From NCBI GenBank assembly GCA_907164885.2, contig OU015490.1:215465634-215529633 (forward strand): DNA of 64,000 bases, in the 5' to 3' direction. The position numbers and the translations under genes are program-made. Shown piece after piece: positions 24,774 through 36,189 of the stretch. This DNA is from Dolomedes plantarius. Lineage: Eukaryota; Arthropoda; Arachnida; Araneae; Dolomedidae. Within the stretch, counting starts at the first letter, position 1. Every line of letters begins with the position of its first letter. The notes under the pieces were generated by a model. That model worked only from the letters and a program-made list of their open reading frames with translations. It searched no databases and was not told the origin of the DNA.

Positions 24774-25089
24774 TAAAATTTATGCTACAAATATAATATT
24801 TTATCTTATATTTTGAAACCCTTCTGTCTTTTATGTAGTTTATATGGTTTATAATACAATAAATTTTTACTCTATTCAGAAAAAGTGAGTAGTATAGATT
24901 TGTACGTTGCTAACTTCCATTTCCCCCCTTAAAATTGAATATTAATGTATCATACATAAATATATTTTGTATTTTGTGATAAAGATCTTTCACTGTGCAA
25001 GAATAACTCATTAAATTCAGATTAATGAATGATTTTTTGAGTTAATAATTTTGAGTTCAATGATTTTGGTGTATGTCACTTTGTCCCAA

Positions 25090-25107
25090 TGTCTCCTCCA
25101 GGAGACA
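25090..25107. repeat. Palindrome near presumed right end of piggyBac E
   Basis: TGTCTCCT and AGGAGACA are exact inverted arms around CC. It lies about 320 bases after the transposase stop, where the right terminal region of the element would be expected; the true end was not located. Confidence 0.55.
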
Positions 25108-26555
25108 CTAATTTTCCCCAAATAAAAATTAAGATTATTTTTTTTAACATTTTTCCAGTACTTTTCAATGCATTTAGGACCAATTAATATGAAATATTTT
25201 AAAATTTATGATTCAAAGTTGTAGCTGGGACTGAGGAGGTTATGTAGATAAGAATAGAGACAGTTATAAACGTATTACAAATGGCATTTTAATTGAATTT
25301 TAAAGTTCAGTTGGGGAGAGATAAAAGCAAAAGTAAGGAGAGAAACAGGCACACGCACGCTTTTCCCATAAACTTATTGACTATACATGGTAACTTTATA
25401 TGGTAACTTTGTCTATACATGGTAACATAGACTATACATGGTGAGTTTGCCATTCACACTCGCCCCAACCGTTGTCCCAAACTAAATTTTCTCTTCGACT
25501 TGACAATCTACACGGTAAAACCTCTATTCTGGTACTTTAAACTTATTCTTACGTTCAACCGTTTTATCAAAATATGTCTCCATATAGAAAACCTTGTAGA
25601 AATAATATACAGAATTTTCAAAATTTTAGATTGCATAAAATTCGCAATAATCGTTTTCTACTAACATTATTTAACGTTTTAATTTAAGATATGACATGCA
25701 AGTTGCATGTTTCTGTCAATTCAAAACACATAAGAATTTTTTTTTTTTTTTTACAAAATAAAAAAAAAATAAGTTCCAACGAGTAGTCGGCACATCTATG
25801 CTTTTATCGATTTTGGGGCATTTTATTTTTTGAACTGGAAAATATTTCATTATTTTCTGAAATATTTATTTTCCCACACATGCTGAAAATCCAATTTTGG
25901 TTCTTTTAACAAAAAATGAAATCCATTTCAGATAAGCCCAAATCCAGGGATTTAAAATAGAGAAACTTTGTAGAATCTCATTCCCAAATAACTTTTTCTT
26001 CCTACAACCCAGATACAGATACCAGAGGAAAATTATTACTGTAGATAAAAGAGTTTATAAGTAATTCTGATACAGATTTATTTGTCTTTTATCAAATACA
26101 GTATGTAATAAGTACATATCATTTTTTAAGGATCAAGTAAAATAGTATTGTGCTGTACAAATGATTGTAGTTTCAGTTTCTGGGTTTGAAGAAAGAAAGT
26201 GAAAAATGATAGCATCGATATTAGGTAAGTTTGTAATTTTGCTGTGAAACATATTACAGCGAAATGTTATACTATGGAATTTGCTGGATTGTCTTAAAAA
26301 CTAGAAGTCATTAGGTATATTGTTGTTTATCTCAGTAGAAAATAAATAACGATTTAACATTATTGTCCCGATACCATCCACTTTGTGTACTGTTTATCAC
26401 AAAGAGTTTCCCTAGAGTAAACTCGAATTTGAATCTGAACCATGGTATGATCGTTTCTTTGTTGTAAACTCATAAGAAACAGTGATGATTCATCTATGTA
26501 GTTCCCCTATAATAAAGAAGATAATACATTTTTGGCGTGTATGGGCAAATGTCCA
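25108..26555. other. AT-rich interval with a short local repeat
   Basis: At 25378-25445 the phrase ACTATACATGGTAAC occurs three times with variations, a small tandem repeat. I see no genes in the rest. Confidence 0.5.
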
Positions 26556-26559
26556 ATAT

Positions 26560-26778
26560 GTCCAGTGTATTTGTGGTTAGTGTTTGAACTGCTACGGCGT
26601 GCACTTCGGTTCAAATCCCAAACTAGCTATGGTCATTTCCGTGTTGTCCCCCTCATAAGGAACAAGCTGGGGAACTAGCTGTCTCAGGTATATGGTGCTC
26701 CCATATTGAACCAACCTGTGGAATTTCAGTGAATAACAAAAGGTAAATGTCTAGCGACACGTACCTCCACATTAGACT

Positions 26779-26782
<4 letters not shown>
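26560..26782 (+). mobile_element. tRNA-derived SINE with TA-repeat tail
   Basis: TTTGTGGTTAGTGTTTGAAC at about 26570-26589 is an A-box-like region and CGGTTCAAATCCC at 26607-26619 is a good B box. The body contains CCCCCTCATAAGGAACAAGC and ends GACACGTACCTCCACATTAG, which resembles the 3' end of the SINE at 43613-43840 (GACAAGTGCCTCCGCATT on its own strand). The TA tract begins directly after the 3' end, as it does in the 43.6-kb copy, so the tract looks like the SINE tail. Confidence 0.7.

Positions 26783-26874
<92 letters not shown>
26783..26874. repeat. TA microsatellite, SINE tail and mariner landing site
   Basis: About 45 TA dinucleotides between the SINE 3' end and the left end of the mariner element; the tract resumes at 28148. 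Confidence 0.95.
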
Positions 26875-28145
26875 CCGGGTGGCCATAATTAAACTGACAG
26901 TGCTCACAGTGTTCTGTAGCGCGATCTATTTGCGAGAATGACGCCACATTTTGTAGGAAGATTAAACAAGACGGGGGACGAAGGATTCCGCGAAAAAATA
27001 AATTAGTTCCAAAAGTCACCGCTAGGGGAATATTTGGCGCTACGATGGACCTACGATAAATTCCGCTGTGAACCCACACCAAACAGTTACCTTTGGTGAA
27101 TGTAAGGGAATTTCTGTGACTGCATGTGGTGATTTGTCATCCCAAATTCGGCAGTTCTGGGTATTCACAGTTCCATGCAGGTAAAAGTGGGCCTCGTCTC
27201 CCCATAAGATTTTCCACGGCCAAGCATCATCCACCTCCATTCTGGCAAGTAAGGTGAGAGCAAAAGTTAATCGCTTATCATGGTAGGGGTACAGTAACTC
27301 CTGTACACGGCTGATCTTGTACGGATAGAAGTTGATAATCTTTCGTAAGATTTTCCATACCGTACTGTAAGGCATATCCATATTCCGAGCTAATCCACGA
27401 CAGCTAGAGGTGGCAGCAATATTGTCTGGTCCTCTGTCGACAATCGCCGTGGCAACTTCTTCGATTGTATCCTGTGGTACAGGTTTTCGTTCTCTGCCTG
27501 ACTGAACCTTCAGAGAACCTGTTTTCTCAAACGTCGCAACCATTGCTTTTAGCCCATTAACTGACACAGGACCGTTACCTTTACGCATTTTTTGTGCGTT
27601 CTAAAAGCACGAAGAGCGGCTGACGCGTTGCACTGGTTGAGGTAAAAGAATTTGACCAGTAACGCACGCTCGACTAAAGAAGGAGACATTGCACATAAAC
27701 TTTCAATCCGATTGATTCGAAACGTAACACGTTTCCTTTTAAAACCCAAGCAGCTGGCACTGTGCCAATGGATGTAACGTGAAATTTGAATAAAGAACTT
27801 CTTCTGCTCAGCATACGTGATATTGCAGATCACGAGACTTTATCGGTGTTTATGTAGATTTTACGCTTTTTAAAATGTGTTGCCATATTGCACTTGAACT
27901 AAATAAGAAAATGTGCATAATAAAAGGTAATTTTATTCCGTATTAATTTGCATTTGTTAACACTCTATTTTCTATTACACAGTGCCAAATATTCCCCTAG
28001 CGGTGACTTTTGGAACTAATTTATTTTATCACGGAATCCTTCGTCCCCCGTCTTGTTTAATCTTCCTACAAAATGTGGCGTCATTCTCGCAAATAGATCG
28101 CGCTACAGAACACTGTGAGCACTGTCAGTTTAATTATGGCCACCC

Positions 28146-28147
<2 letters not shown>
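26875..28147 (-). mobile_element. Mariner-type transposon with 167-bp inverted repeats, copy 1
   Basis: The ends read CCGGGTGGCCATAATTAAAC and are flanked by TA inside a TA tract on both sides. The left 26875-27041 and right 27981-28147 are inverted near-copies over about 167 bp. The interior encodes the first two thirds of a transposase on the minus strand. A second copy lies at 41164-42098 with very similar repeats, so the family moved recently. Confidence 0.88.
27040..27833 (-). pseudogene. Mariner/IS630-type transposase with DUF4817-like N-terminus, truncated
   Basis: The likely start is MSPSLVERALLVKFFYLNQ at about 27690. It opens a helix-turn-helix region that continues, after a one-base shift near 27588, with MRKGNGPVSVNGLKAMVATF and GSLKVQSGRERKP. 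The second DNA-binding half contains RGLARNMDMPYSTVWKIL. The catalytic region begins with the first aspartate in ILWGDEAHFYLHG and includes TVWCGFTAEFIVGP. At that point the gene runs into the left inverted repeat and the final catalytic aspartate region is missing. Family transposases run to about 340 to 400 residues; about 250 remain. Copy 2 is intact across the 27588 shift. Confidence 0.82.
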
Positions 28148-28194
<47 letters not shown>

Positions 28195-28215
28195 TTATTT
28201 ATTTATTTATTTATT
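28148..28215. repeat. TA microsatellite passing into TTTA repeats
   Basis: About 20 TA dinucleotides followed by seven TTTA units. Confidence 0.93.
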
Positions 28216-29699
28216 TTTTCAGCTTTAAATTTTTATTCTCTTATTGTTAAATACATAAGCACCACACAATAAAAAAGAGAGGAAAAATGTGATTTTTTTG
28301 GTATATTGTTTTGTTTTCCTGGGTCCGATATAATTGAATAAAATCTCTTCAGAAAGTGCACACAAAATAAAATGTATTATTCTGTAAATTCTTCAGGTGC
28401 ATACACAAATTCAAACAGAAAATACGTAACAACTGTCTTCAATACAGAAGAAAACTCAAAAGACACAAGTCAGGATAAAAGAGTCTTCAATGCAATACTC
28501 CCCTAACGTACTTTCAATACATTCAATCATCAGCAGAAAATAACACTGAGTTCTAATTCCAATGTCAGGTATATTTATAGACAAAGCGTCCTCTATCGAC
28601 AACCAGCTATACATCAATAGATGATTCCAGAAAGGTCTAGACGGCAAGTTGGCGATCATTTGGCGCCATATCGCCCAATTTGGCGAAATATCGCCCAATT
28701 TGGCTACCAAAATAGTTCACCAAATCCATCGCCAATTTGGCGATAACTCTCATATTTGGCTCGATTACCATAGACTCGTAAAATTGGTAACAATATTTTC
28801 CCGCTCAGACTCCATTGAAAAGGCAAAATTTACGTAAAATTTCAGCAAAAGGCCACATTTATTTATTATTTATTAAACGAAAGGCTCCCTTTCCATATAT
28901 GAGACACAAATAATGTTATATTTAAATGTTACTAAAATCACGGAAAATTGTAATAAATAGCGTTAAATTCCTGTATTCCGCTAAACAAATAAACGTCATG
29001 TACCAGTAAGAGAACGATGATCGATATATCATAAAACGCATGTCTTGTTAAATGACTGATAAATAAGTATTAATTCCTCCTGCATCTAGTAAGATTTAGA
29101 GTAACTAGAGCAATAACTTTGGACACATGTGACTTTTACAAACAGACACATAAAAGAAGTGAACCATTATGCCTTCCTCTCATAAGCGTTATTATTTTTC
29201 CGAATCATAAAATATGTAATTATCAGACAGCCAGTTTCTTCTCTTGTCAATACAAAGCATATCTTTACCCTTTTTTCCTTTTTATCTCGCTATTAGTGTC
29301 TTCTGTTCCATTTAACACCTTAACAGCAAACTGGATTAGTAACAAACGATTAGCCTGTAGCAATTGTAATAACATTTTTATATTTCCCAGCACATTATCA
29401 ATCACGAACAATTGGTAAAAGGACATTAATTTCAGTTATAAGTGAGCCGTAAATGTTATTTGATTTTCCAAATAATTAAAACAACTGGCAAAAATGGCTT
29501 ATCTCCAAAAAAAAATTGATTCTAAAAAATTGTTTCAATTCTAAATATTACTAGTATGTGAAATAATAACTAATTAAACTACTATGTGCATTCTTGAAAT
29601 TTCTTTTCATAAAAAATATATTCATTTTGAAGCTTAACACAACAATTTAGTAACAAAGTTATGCAAGATGATTACAAAAAAAGGTATATATGATCTATT
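28216..29699. other. Unassigned DNA with a possible decayed LTR
   Basis: Around 28570 the minus strand reads GTCTATAAATATACC, TATA-like, upstream of a moderately GC-richer segment, and poly-A-like signals lie further along. This resembles an LTR, but I could not define ends. The 99-codon frame at 29119-29418 is unrecognised. The remainder to 29699 is AT-rich. Confidence 0.35.
28650..28760. repeat. Cluster of TTGGCGA palindromic motifs
   Basis: ATATCGCCCAATTTGGCGA, a second ATATCGCCCAATTTGGC and ATCGCCAATTTGGCGATA occur within 110 bases, with a further TTGGCGATCATTTGGCGCC on the left. CGCCAATTTGGCG is a perfect 13-base palindrome. Clusters like this are often subterminal transposase sites, but no ends were found here. 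Confidence 0.6.
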
Positions 29700-31025
29700 A
29701 ACATACATTTTTGAATAAATTATCGATAACATCGGTATGGAATTTTAAGATTTGCTGCAACATACATATTTTGTTGAACTGTATATAGGTAAAGATAAGA
29801 CATTTTATAACTTCCTGTAATATGCATACATTGCTTAACTATATATCAGTAAAGATAAGAACTTTTAACACTTCCAACATACACATTTTGTTGAACTGTA
29901 TGTCAAAATTATGGCAAAGCACTGTACAACAATGTTATGGTATGGTATATATGTAAGGTAATGATAATAAATTTTATAAATTCCTGATATATATAGATAT
30001 ATAGACGATGTTTAACTGTTTATCAGTAAAGATAAGAAATTTTAAGATTTCCTCCAGCATACATATATTGTTGAACTGTATATTGGTAAGGATAGGAAAT
30101 TTTAAGTCATATTATTTGTGACTCATTTTGCATGTTTGTATACTTCAATATTCACATTCTCTTCAACTATATATCAGTAAAGATAAGAACTGTACTGATA
30201 TATAGTTAAACACTTCCACCAACATACACATTTTGTCGAACTGTATATCAATATTATGGCAAAGAACTATATATCAATATTATGGTACGGTATTTATGTA
30301 AGGTAAAGATAATAAGTTTTATAACTTCCTGCAATATGCATATGTTGTTTAGCTATTTATCAGGACAGATAAGAACTTTTAACACTTCTACCAACGTACA
30401 CATTTTGTTGAACTGAATATCATAATTATGGCAAAGAACTGTACATCAATATTATGGTATGGTATACATTTAAGGTAAAGATAATACATTTTACAACTTC
30501 CTGTAATATGCATATGCTGTTAAATTGTTTATAAGTAAAGATAAAACATTTTAATACTTCCTCCATCCACATACTGTTGAACTGTATATTGGTAAGAATA
30601 GGAAATTTCAAGACTTACTATTTATGACTCATTATACTTGTTTGTCCACTTCATTGTACACATTTTGTTCAACTGTATATCAGTAAAGATAAGAATATTA
30701 AGATATCCTGCAGCATACACATTTTTTTGGATTGCATATCAACAAAGATAAGACATTTTGGCACTTCCTACAATATATGTATTTTGTTCAACTGTATATC
30801 AGTAAAGATAAGAATATTAAGATATCCTGCAGCATACACATTTTTTTGGATTGCATATCAACAAAGATAAGACATTTTGGCACTTCCTACAATATATGTA
30901 TTTTGTTGAACTGTGTGTCAGTAAAGATAAGAAATTTTAAGACTTCCTGCAACATACATATTTTATTTAAGAGTATATCAGTAAAGATAAGAAATTTTAA
31001 GATATCCTGCAACAAACATGTGTTG
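29700..31025 (+). repeat. About 60-bp tandem array with a higher-order dimer
   Basis: The unit is close to ATCAGTAAAGATAAGAAATT, then TTAAGACTTCCTGCAACATA, then CATATTTTGTTGAACTGT. It recurs about twenty times with variable spacing. From 30671 a 119-bp dimer is repeated almost exactly at 30790, showing a recent higher-order duplication in an otherwise diverged array. The open frame at 30732-31043 follows from the repeat. Confidence 0.88.
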
Positions 31026-31055
31026 TTGTTATTTGTTGTTTGACGTAACTTGTTG

Positions 31056-31056
<1 letters not shown>

Positions 31057-31089
<33 letters not shown>
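31057..31089. repeat. TA microsatellite
   Basis: About 16 TA dinucleotides. Confidence 0.95.
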
Positions 31090-31091
<2 letters not shown>

Positions 31092-31099
31092 CAATGACA

Positions 31100-31478
31100 G
31101 ACAAAATGCAAATAGTACAAAATACTAATCAAAAGAACAAAGAAGAAGCACAAAGAGAGGTAAAGAGAACCCAGCATTTGTCCAAAAGTTCTCTCGCTCT
31201 CCAATACCTCTTGAAAATATCTCCAACACAAACAGCTGGGCATCGGTGAAAAAATGTAGGATGCCCATTTCCTTGAATTAATTACACAGCGGACAGTAAA
31301 ATGTTGCTTATCCTGAAAAAGTGCTTAGTGACAAGTCATACCCTGTGATCAGCCGAAAAGACTCCCCAGCATCACACGCGACCATCTGGGATATACCACA
31401 TATTGTCAGCCCAAGCCCTACTGCGATGTCCATCAATCATCTCCCTAATTAAATATATCCTCACAGTTTTGCGATTGT
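31100..31478 (-). pseudogene. LINE ORF2 C-terminal fragment (putative)
   Basis: On the minus strand three frames together give RAWADNMWYIPDG, then ADHRV and LVTKHFFRISN, then GNGHPTFFHRCPAV followed by IFKRYWRARELL. This order resembles the end of RNase H-bearing Jockey/I-type ORF2 proteins, where a G-H-x-x-L...R-I segment precedes a cysteine cluster, a DxxHLxxCPAL block and a YWxAR motif. Several frame breaks and lost cysteines make it a weak call. piggyBac element B starts immediately to the right at 31483. Confidence 0.4.
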
Positions 31479-31699
31479 ATAACCCTACACTGCATGATTT
31501 TTTATTTTTCCTTGAAAAAAATATATATGTATTTCCATATAATGAGAAAGCATGGAAAAATATTTAAAAAAAATGAACTCTAAATTTTCATTATTTTTTA
31601 ATTAAATATTATTTTGTTGCCAAATGGCAACACCATGCAGTTAGACATAAAAAAGTAAAAAATCAAACTGTGCCAAATGGCTACACCATGCATTCAACA

Positions 31700-33386
31700 A
31701 AGAAAAAAATACTTTAAATGATAGTCTCTGAAACAGTTTTTCCTCTTTGTAAAGACATAGAGGAACTAAGCATTTGTTGCTATACTCTTGTAAAACCTTT
31801 GCAATTCAACATTTTACATTGTTGTACACTGCTCTGGCCAATGATCAGTTATGTCAAATATGATATCTTTTGGAGGTTCTCTTGAGCAAGATTTCTTTTT
31901 GTTTTTTTTCCCAATTAGTTCCTCTGTTTTTGGTGGTTTCTCTGTTTAGTGATTTTTCTTGCCCACGTAAGCACAATGTTTGTGCTAACTGCAATCTAAA
32001 ATTAAGAAATTTTAAAGGCTTTTCAGTACTGAATTTTTGTTTGTGCATTCTCTTATACAACACCCAACCATTGATAATTGTGAGGTCTGTAGATGGTAGA
32101 ACAAACGAAAGTACCACTTTTTGCTTCGCATGATTATTTTATACCTTCCAATCAAACTATCAAGTAAGTCCACACCTCCCATGTGCTTGTTGTAAGTCAG
32201 GGGTGTCAAACTCGCGTCCCGCGGGCCGCATGCGGCCCGCGACGAACATTTTTGCGGCCCGGTCAATATATTGGCACACAATAATATATAATAAAATAAC
32301 CGACGTAGAATTATAATAAGATAGGAAGGATTCGTTAAATGTTTTTAATTATACTCTTTTTTTGCTATTATTTAACAAAAAGCGTATATTTATGTTGAAT
32401 ATACTGTAATTTGGTAATATACTGTAATAAACCTACATTTCTATTAATGTTGGTTTTTTTTGCGGCCCACCTATAGTTAAACCTTGTTTGTTTGACCCAA
32501 GTTAGCGTTTGAGTTTGACACCCCTGTTGTAAGTTGTTATAATGTAAGGACAATTTACTTTTACATATTTTTCTTTCCTGTCAAAGAGCTCTACTTCACT
32601 TTCCATGACGCAATTGACAGTTCACAACCATCATATATAGCCACAAATTCAGTGATGTATCCACGAATCTATAGTTTCAATTCCTTATCAGTTGGAAGTT
32701 TGTAGTCTGGAATTCTATTTCTTCTAATAGTTCCAAGAGATAAAATTCCTTTTTTCTTCAAACGATTTCTGACGTTGATCAATCTAAGGTCTCAGTTTCT
32801 AAAATTTATCATGGCCTCTTTGCAAATCAGTTGAAAATGCATTATTGTCATTGAAATGAAGATATCTTCTAATATTTTCAACTTCGTTAACTCGCATAGA
32901 ATTTTGAGTAAGAGATATTCCAACTACACTATATAGAATAGTTTATTCGGTAATGAAAGTTATGGGTTCCGGCGGAAAAAAATATGAAAGAAAGTAATAA
33001 GGTTTTTCCAAATTTAAAATATTTTGAGGTAGCTGTCTATCTCCACTGAAAGTTATGGACGCAGGATTTATTTGACTTTTTCTTCCATATAAGTTTACAT
33101 TTTTCTTTTCAACTTTGTTATTTTTTTTCTCTAACGTCTTGTTACTTGAAGTTGAACTTTCATATCGAATATTCACTTCATTCTAAGATGATTCTGAATC
33201 ATTTTCACTGTCAGAACTATCCTCTTGATTTCTATTAAAGAGAACATTAGGATTAACTGTAGGATCTTCATCACTATTATCCAAATTTTCATCACTCCCA
33301 CTTGAAAGAGCATTCCATATTTCATCTCTCAATAATTTCATTTTACCATCTGTATCAATGAAGTAAACAGACCTATCTGCTTCCAT
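31700..33386 (-). pseudogene. piggyBac transposase B, decayed
   Basis: The N-terminal acidic leader is at 33386-33183 (WNALSSGSDENLDNSDEDPT). The block 33176-32943 ends in PYYFLSYFFPPEPITFI, followed in another frame by a region with RRYLHFNDNNAF. After many stops a segment before the MITE reads KYVKVNCPYIITTYN. After it, at 32195-32012, come NKHMGGVDLLDSLIGRYKI and KKWYFRLFYHL, the third catalytic block. A lysine-rich tail follows at 32117-31854, and between 31850 and 31700 lies a degraded cysteine-rich end with CLVPLCLYKEE. The span between N-terminal and GGVD blocks is about half the normal length, so part of the DDD core is deleted. Confidence 0.75.
32198..32526. mobile_element. hAT-type MITE, 329 bp, inside piggyBac B
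   Basis: The inverted ends are CAGGGGTGTCAAACTC, an exact 16-base match to the inverted right end, flanked by the 8-bp duplication TTGTAAGT (32190-32197 and 32527-32534). Excising the MITE with one duplication restores the interrupted transposase frame. A perfect 22-bp GC-only-and-AT-centre palindrome lies at 32220-32241 (CGCGGGCCGCA and its inverse). Eight-base duplications and the CAGGGGTGTCAAAC end are characteristic of hAT elements, and closely similar MITEs are widespread in animals. Confidence 0.93.
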
Positions 33387-33959
33387 TATTCTAGCTTATA
33401 GAGTTTTAAAAAAGAAGTAAATTGCTTCTAATTATATGGCAATAACTCACAATTCAATCTGCACCGTAAAAAAAAAATAGAGAGCAAGAAATAAAAACGA
33501 AGCACATGCTTTATGAACTACAGTGTTGACTTAGTTAGTTCACTCCATCACTCGTTCATAGCACCCTTACTGCATGATGTTGCCAAATGGCAACAGATAT
33601 ATATTATGGCCTAAATTATTTTTAAATGTTTGCTTTAACATAAAAAGTCTGTTAAATGAAAGATAAATGTTAATTTTATACATACGATTTTTTTAATGGA
33701 CATTAAAAAACATTTAGTTGTAAATAATAACTTCGAAATTTGGTCATTCAAGTGATTTCAAAAGTCCCTCCCTATGGTTTCATTTATTGCTATGTTACAG
33801 GCCACTATTGCCATCTGGTGAAGATAAATGGGGAAAATTGCATTAAAGATGTCCAATACTTGCTTTTGGTGCTTATGGTTGCCATATGGCTACATTTTAC
33901 TGGCCAGTGGCGTGCCGGCCAGTTGGTGTAGCCAATTGGCAACATCATGCAGTGTTGGG

Positions 33960-34163
33960 ATAATTTCGATGAATGGCATGGGAGTTATCTATTCGAGATT
34001 AGGGTGACTTATGTATCTTTCTTGGCAAAACTGTCTGTAAACTCATATTCAACTATGCTATGGAATCCATGGTAAAATTACATGGTTAAACTGAGACATC
34101 AACTTGCAAATTTGAGATCGATATTCAAGGATATTATTATCAATGTGGAGTATAGATGTTTTA
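33960..34163. other. Short unassigned spacer between two transposons
   Basis: No motif recognised. Confidence 0.4.
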
Positions 34164-35478
34164 CAGACGGTCGTTCGCACTTTATGGAAACAAATTTGAT
34201 AGTTAAGTTTTATGTATAAATGCCGTATTTTTGCGGCGATTTGCTTCTATCTGATATCCATGTTTCTTGACAATAGCTCTAGTTCCAATTTTCCATGAAA
34301 GTAAACTTTGTCTTAGTACTGTCATGTCAATTTTACCCCATTTCTCTTGGACCGTTTTCCAAAGTCCGTTCAGTGTTCTTGGATGCCTTTTTCCTAAGGC
34401 TCGTTTAATAAACCGAAAGCGCAAAAGTCCATTGGAGAAGAGTCGGGAGATTTCAAATGTATGTCATTAAATAGTATACACTTTATTCCTGTTTCTGATT
34501 ATTTCTTTGCTAAATAACCTGCAGTTGATTTAGACGTGTGACTAGAGGCTTTGTCCGTATGAAACTGAAATTTATCAATGTCATTTCCGTATAAGGCTGG
34601 AATTTCTTCTTCAAAAATTGGTTCTAAAATATTTTGCTGATAGAAGAGTTTTGGCTTTACTTGAGACTTTTTTGATTTTTAATTTGCCGTTGTAACAAAA
34701 TCCTGCAACTATCATAAATCCCTTTGGGAACTTTTATATACTCTGACGAAGTCATTTCATAAAGTCATTCCCGTCAGTTGAGCAATAGAGAATTGATCTT
34801 TTTTTAATACAGTAAATTAAATGCACTGTATACTGCACTGTAAATGCACTGTAATGCACTGTAGTGTTACCACATATTTCCATTTTTCAGCAGCTAGGTG
34901 TTTTTCATATAATTTTCTATAATTTTTTTGCTTCAACAATATGCTTTGGCAAAAGCAGATGAACTTTATATTTAAAAATCTTTTTTAACTTCAAATCTTT
35001 ATGAATGATTTTACTTACAGTGCCAGTAGACATTCCTAAGTTCGATGCAATGGATCTTTGAGTCGGCGGATTTTCTTTTAGGGTCAGACACTTCACTTTC
35101 TTGATATTTACCTACGTTCCAACAGTCTTAGGATGAGGTTTCGCGGTCATGTTTTCATTTTTACATTCCGTTGGACATTTTTCTCCTTTCAAATTTAATA
35201 TATTATAAATAATTTTTTTAAAAATCACATAACCACGATTTTTACACCTCTTTATAATTTGTTGATACGAATATTTCTCCCCGGAATGTGCAGTTACGTA
35301 ACTTTCGAGCCATTTATTAATTTTAGAGCCATTATCAAAATAAATCTATTATTTTACATTCCAATGAAAACAAATCTATAGCAGATGATTATTCTGATGT
35401 TGCCAAATTTGTATCTCTAAATGCAAACAACAAAAATAAATTACAAAATCGTTTCCATAAAGTGCGAACGACCTTCTG
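34164..35478 (-). mobile_element. Tc1/mariner-superfamily transposon, 1.3 kb
   Basis: The ends read CAGACGGTCGTTCGCACTTT and, inverted, CAGAAGGTCGTTCGCACTTT; the match extends through ATGGAAAC. Both are flanked by TA (34162-34163 and 35479-35480). The interior holds a broken minus-strand transposase. A size of 1.3 kb is normal for a near-complete Tc1-like element. Confidence 0.85.
34203..35150 (-). pseudogene. Tc1/mariner-superfamily transposase, multiply broken
   Basis: Reading leftward, 35150-34920 gives VKCLTLKENPPTQRSIASNL followed by GMSTGTVSKIIHKDLKLKK, a winged helix-turn-helix. The middle region carries KGFMIVAGFCYNGKLKIKKV and fragments of the catalytic domain with many stops, including ISVSYGQSL where the second catalytic block should be. 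The end at 34424-34203 reads LGKRHPRTLNGLWKTVQEKW, then DMTVLRQSLLSWK and IVKKHGYQIEANR, a well-preserved C-terminus that follows the SPDSSPMDF-type catalytic block in this family. Stops and shifts throughout make it inactive. Confidence 0.75.
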
Positions 35479-35480
35479 TA

Positions 35481-36189
35481 ATAGCCTTGATTTCTGCAAT
35501 GGAATCGGAAAAAAAAAACGAGAATTTCTGGTTATTAAAAGACGATGGGTAAGTTGCACAAATGCTATTCGGATGGTTACAATCTCACTATTAAAGACGT
35601 TGGCAAATTTGCCAATTGGAGCATCAAAAGAGAATATATTGTTATACCAATAACATTAACACAGTTCTCCATCTTAGAGCCGTCTGTGCATATATATATA
35701 TATATTCATTCATATACATCAGTGTATTACTGTTCATATCTAATATCAAGAATGATGAAACATTTATTGGTAATTTATTCAGAGTTACTAACTAAAGAGT
35801 ATTTAATTTTAAGAAATTCAATAATTATTTAATTAAATGGAAACGTTAGCTTTCGCAAATTTTTTGCTTGAAACATTTACAATTAATTGGAATAAGAGAT
35901 TTAAAAAAATGTCCCATTGGTACTTACGGACATACACTAAAGAATTTTAGAATCGCAGTCCTCGTAGAAGCAATTAATTCTAAGTAGATAATGATGAGTG
36001 TAAACTGCTTAAGAGAATTTCGAGATTACTTTTATCGTCGCCTTAAGAGCAATTTAATTTCTTCCCAAATAGCTCCCAGGATACTTAACGTTTGAGGCCA
36101 TTATTGCATTTTGTACTTAGGGGCTCAGATTATTTGTCCATTTTGTTAATCGCACGTATGAACGATATTAATTTCGTAATGATATCAAA
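35481..36189. other. AT-rich interval with a short TA tract
   Basis: A TA tract occupies 35690-35706. The frame at 35462-35653 is unrecognised. Nothing else stands out. Confidence 0.45.

Larger units (their letters stand above)
31483..33959 (-). mobile_element. piggyBac-like element B, 2.48 kb, with ATAA target copies
   Basis: The ends read CCCTACACTGCATGAT and, inverted, CCCAACACTGCATGATG. ATAA lies at 31479-31482 and again at 33960-33963, in place of the usual TTAA. A 16-bp palindrome of type GTTGCCAAATGGCAAC recurs at 31616-31631, 31670-31684 (imperfect), 33579-33594, 33877-33893 (imperfect) and 33928-33943, usually next to a TGCATG-ATG half like that of the terminus. The minus-strand transposase gene is decayed and carries a hAT MITE. 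The element sits directly against a LINE fragment. Confidence 0.8.

Noticed and set aside
31493..31631. Second copy of element B terminus as an independent MITE
   Set aside because: The TGCATG-type halves at 31636 and 31686 lack CCC ends and target copies and are better explained as subterminal repeats of element B.
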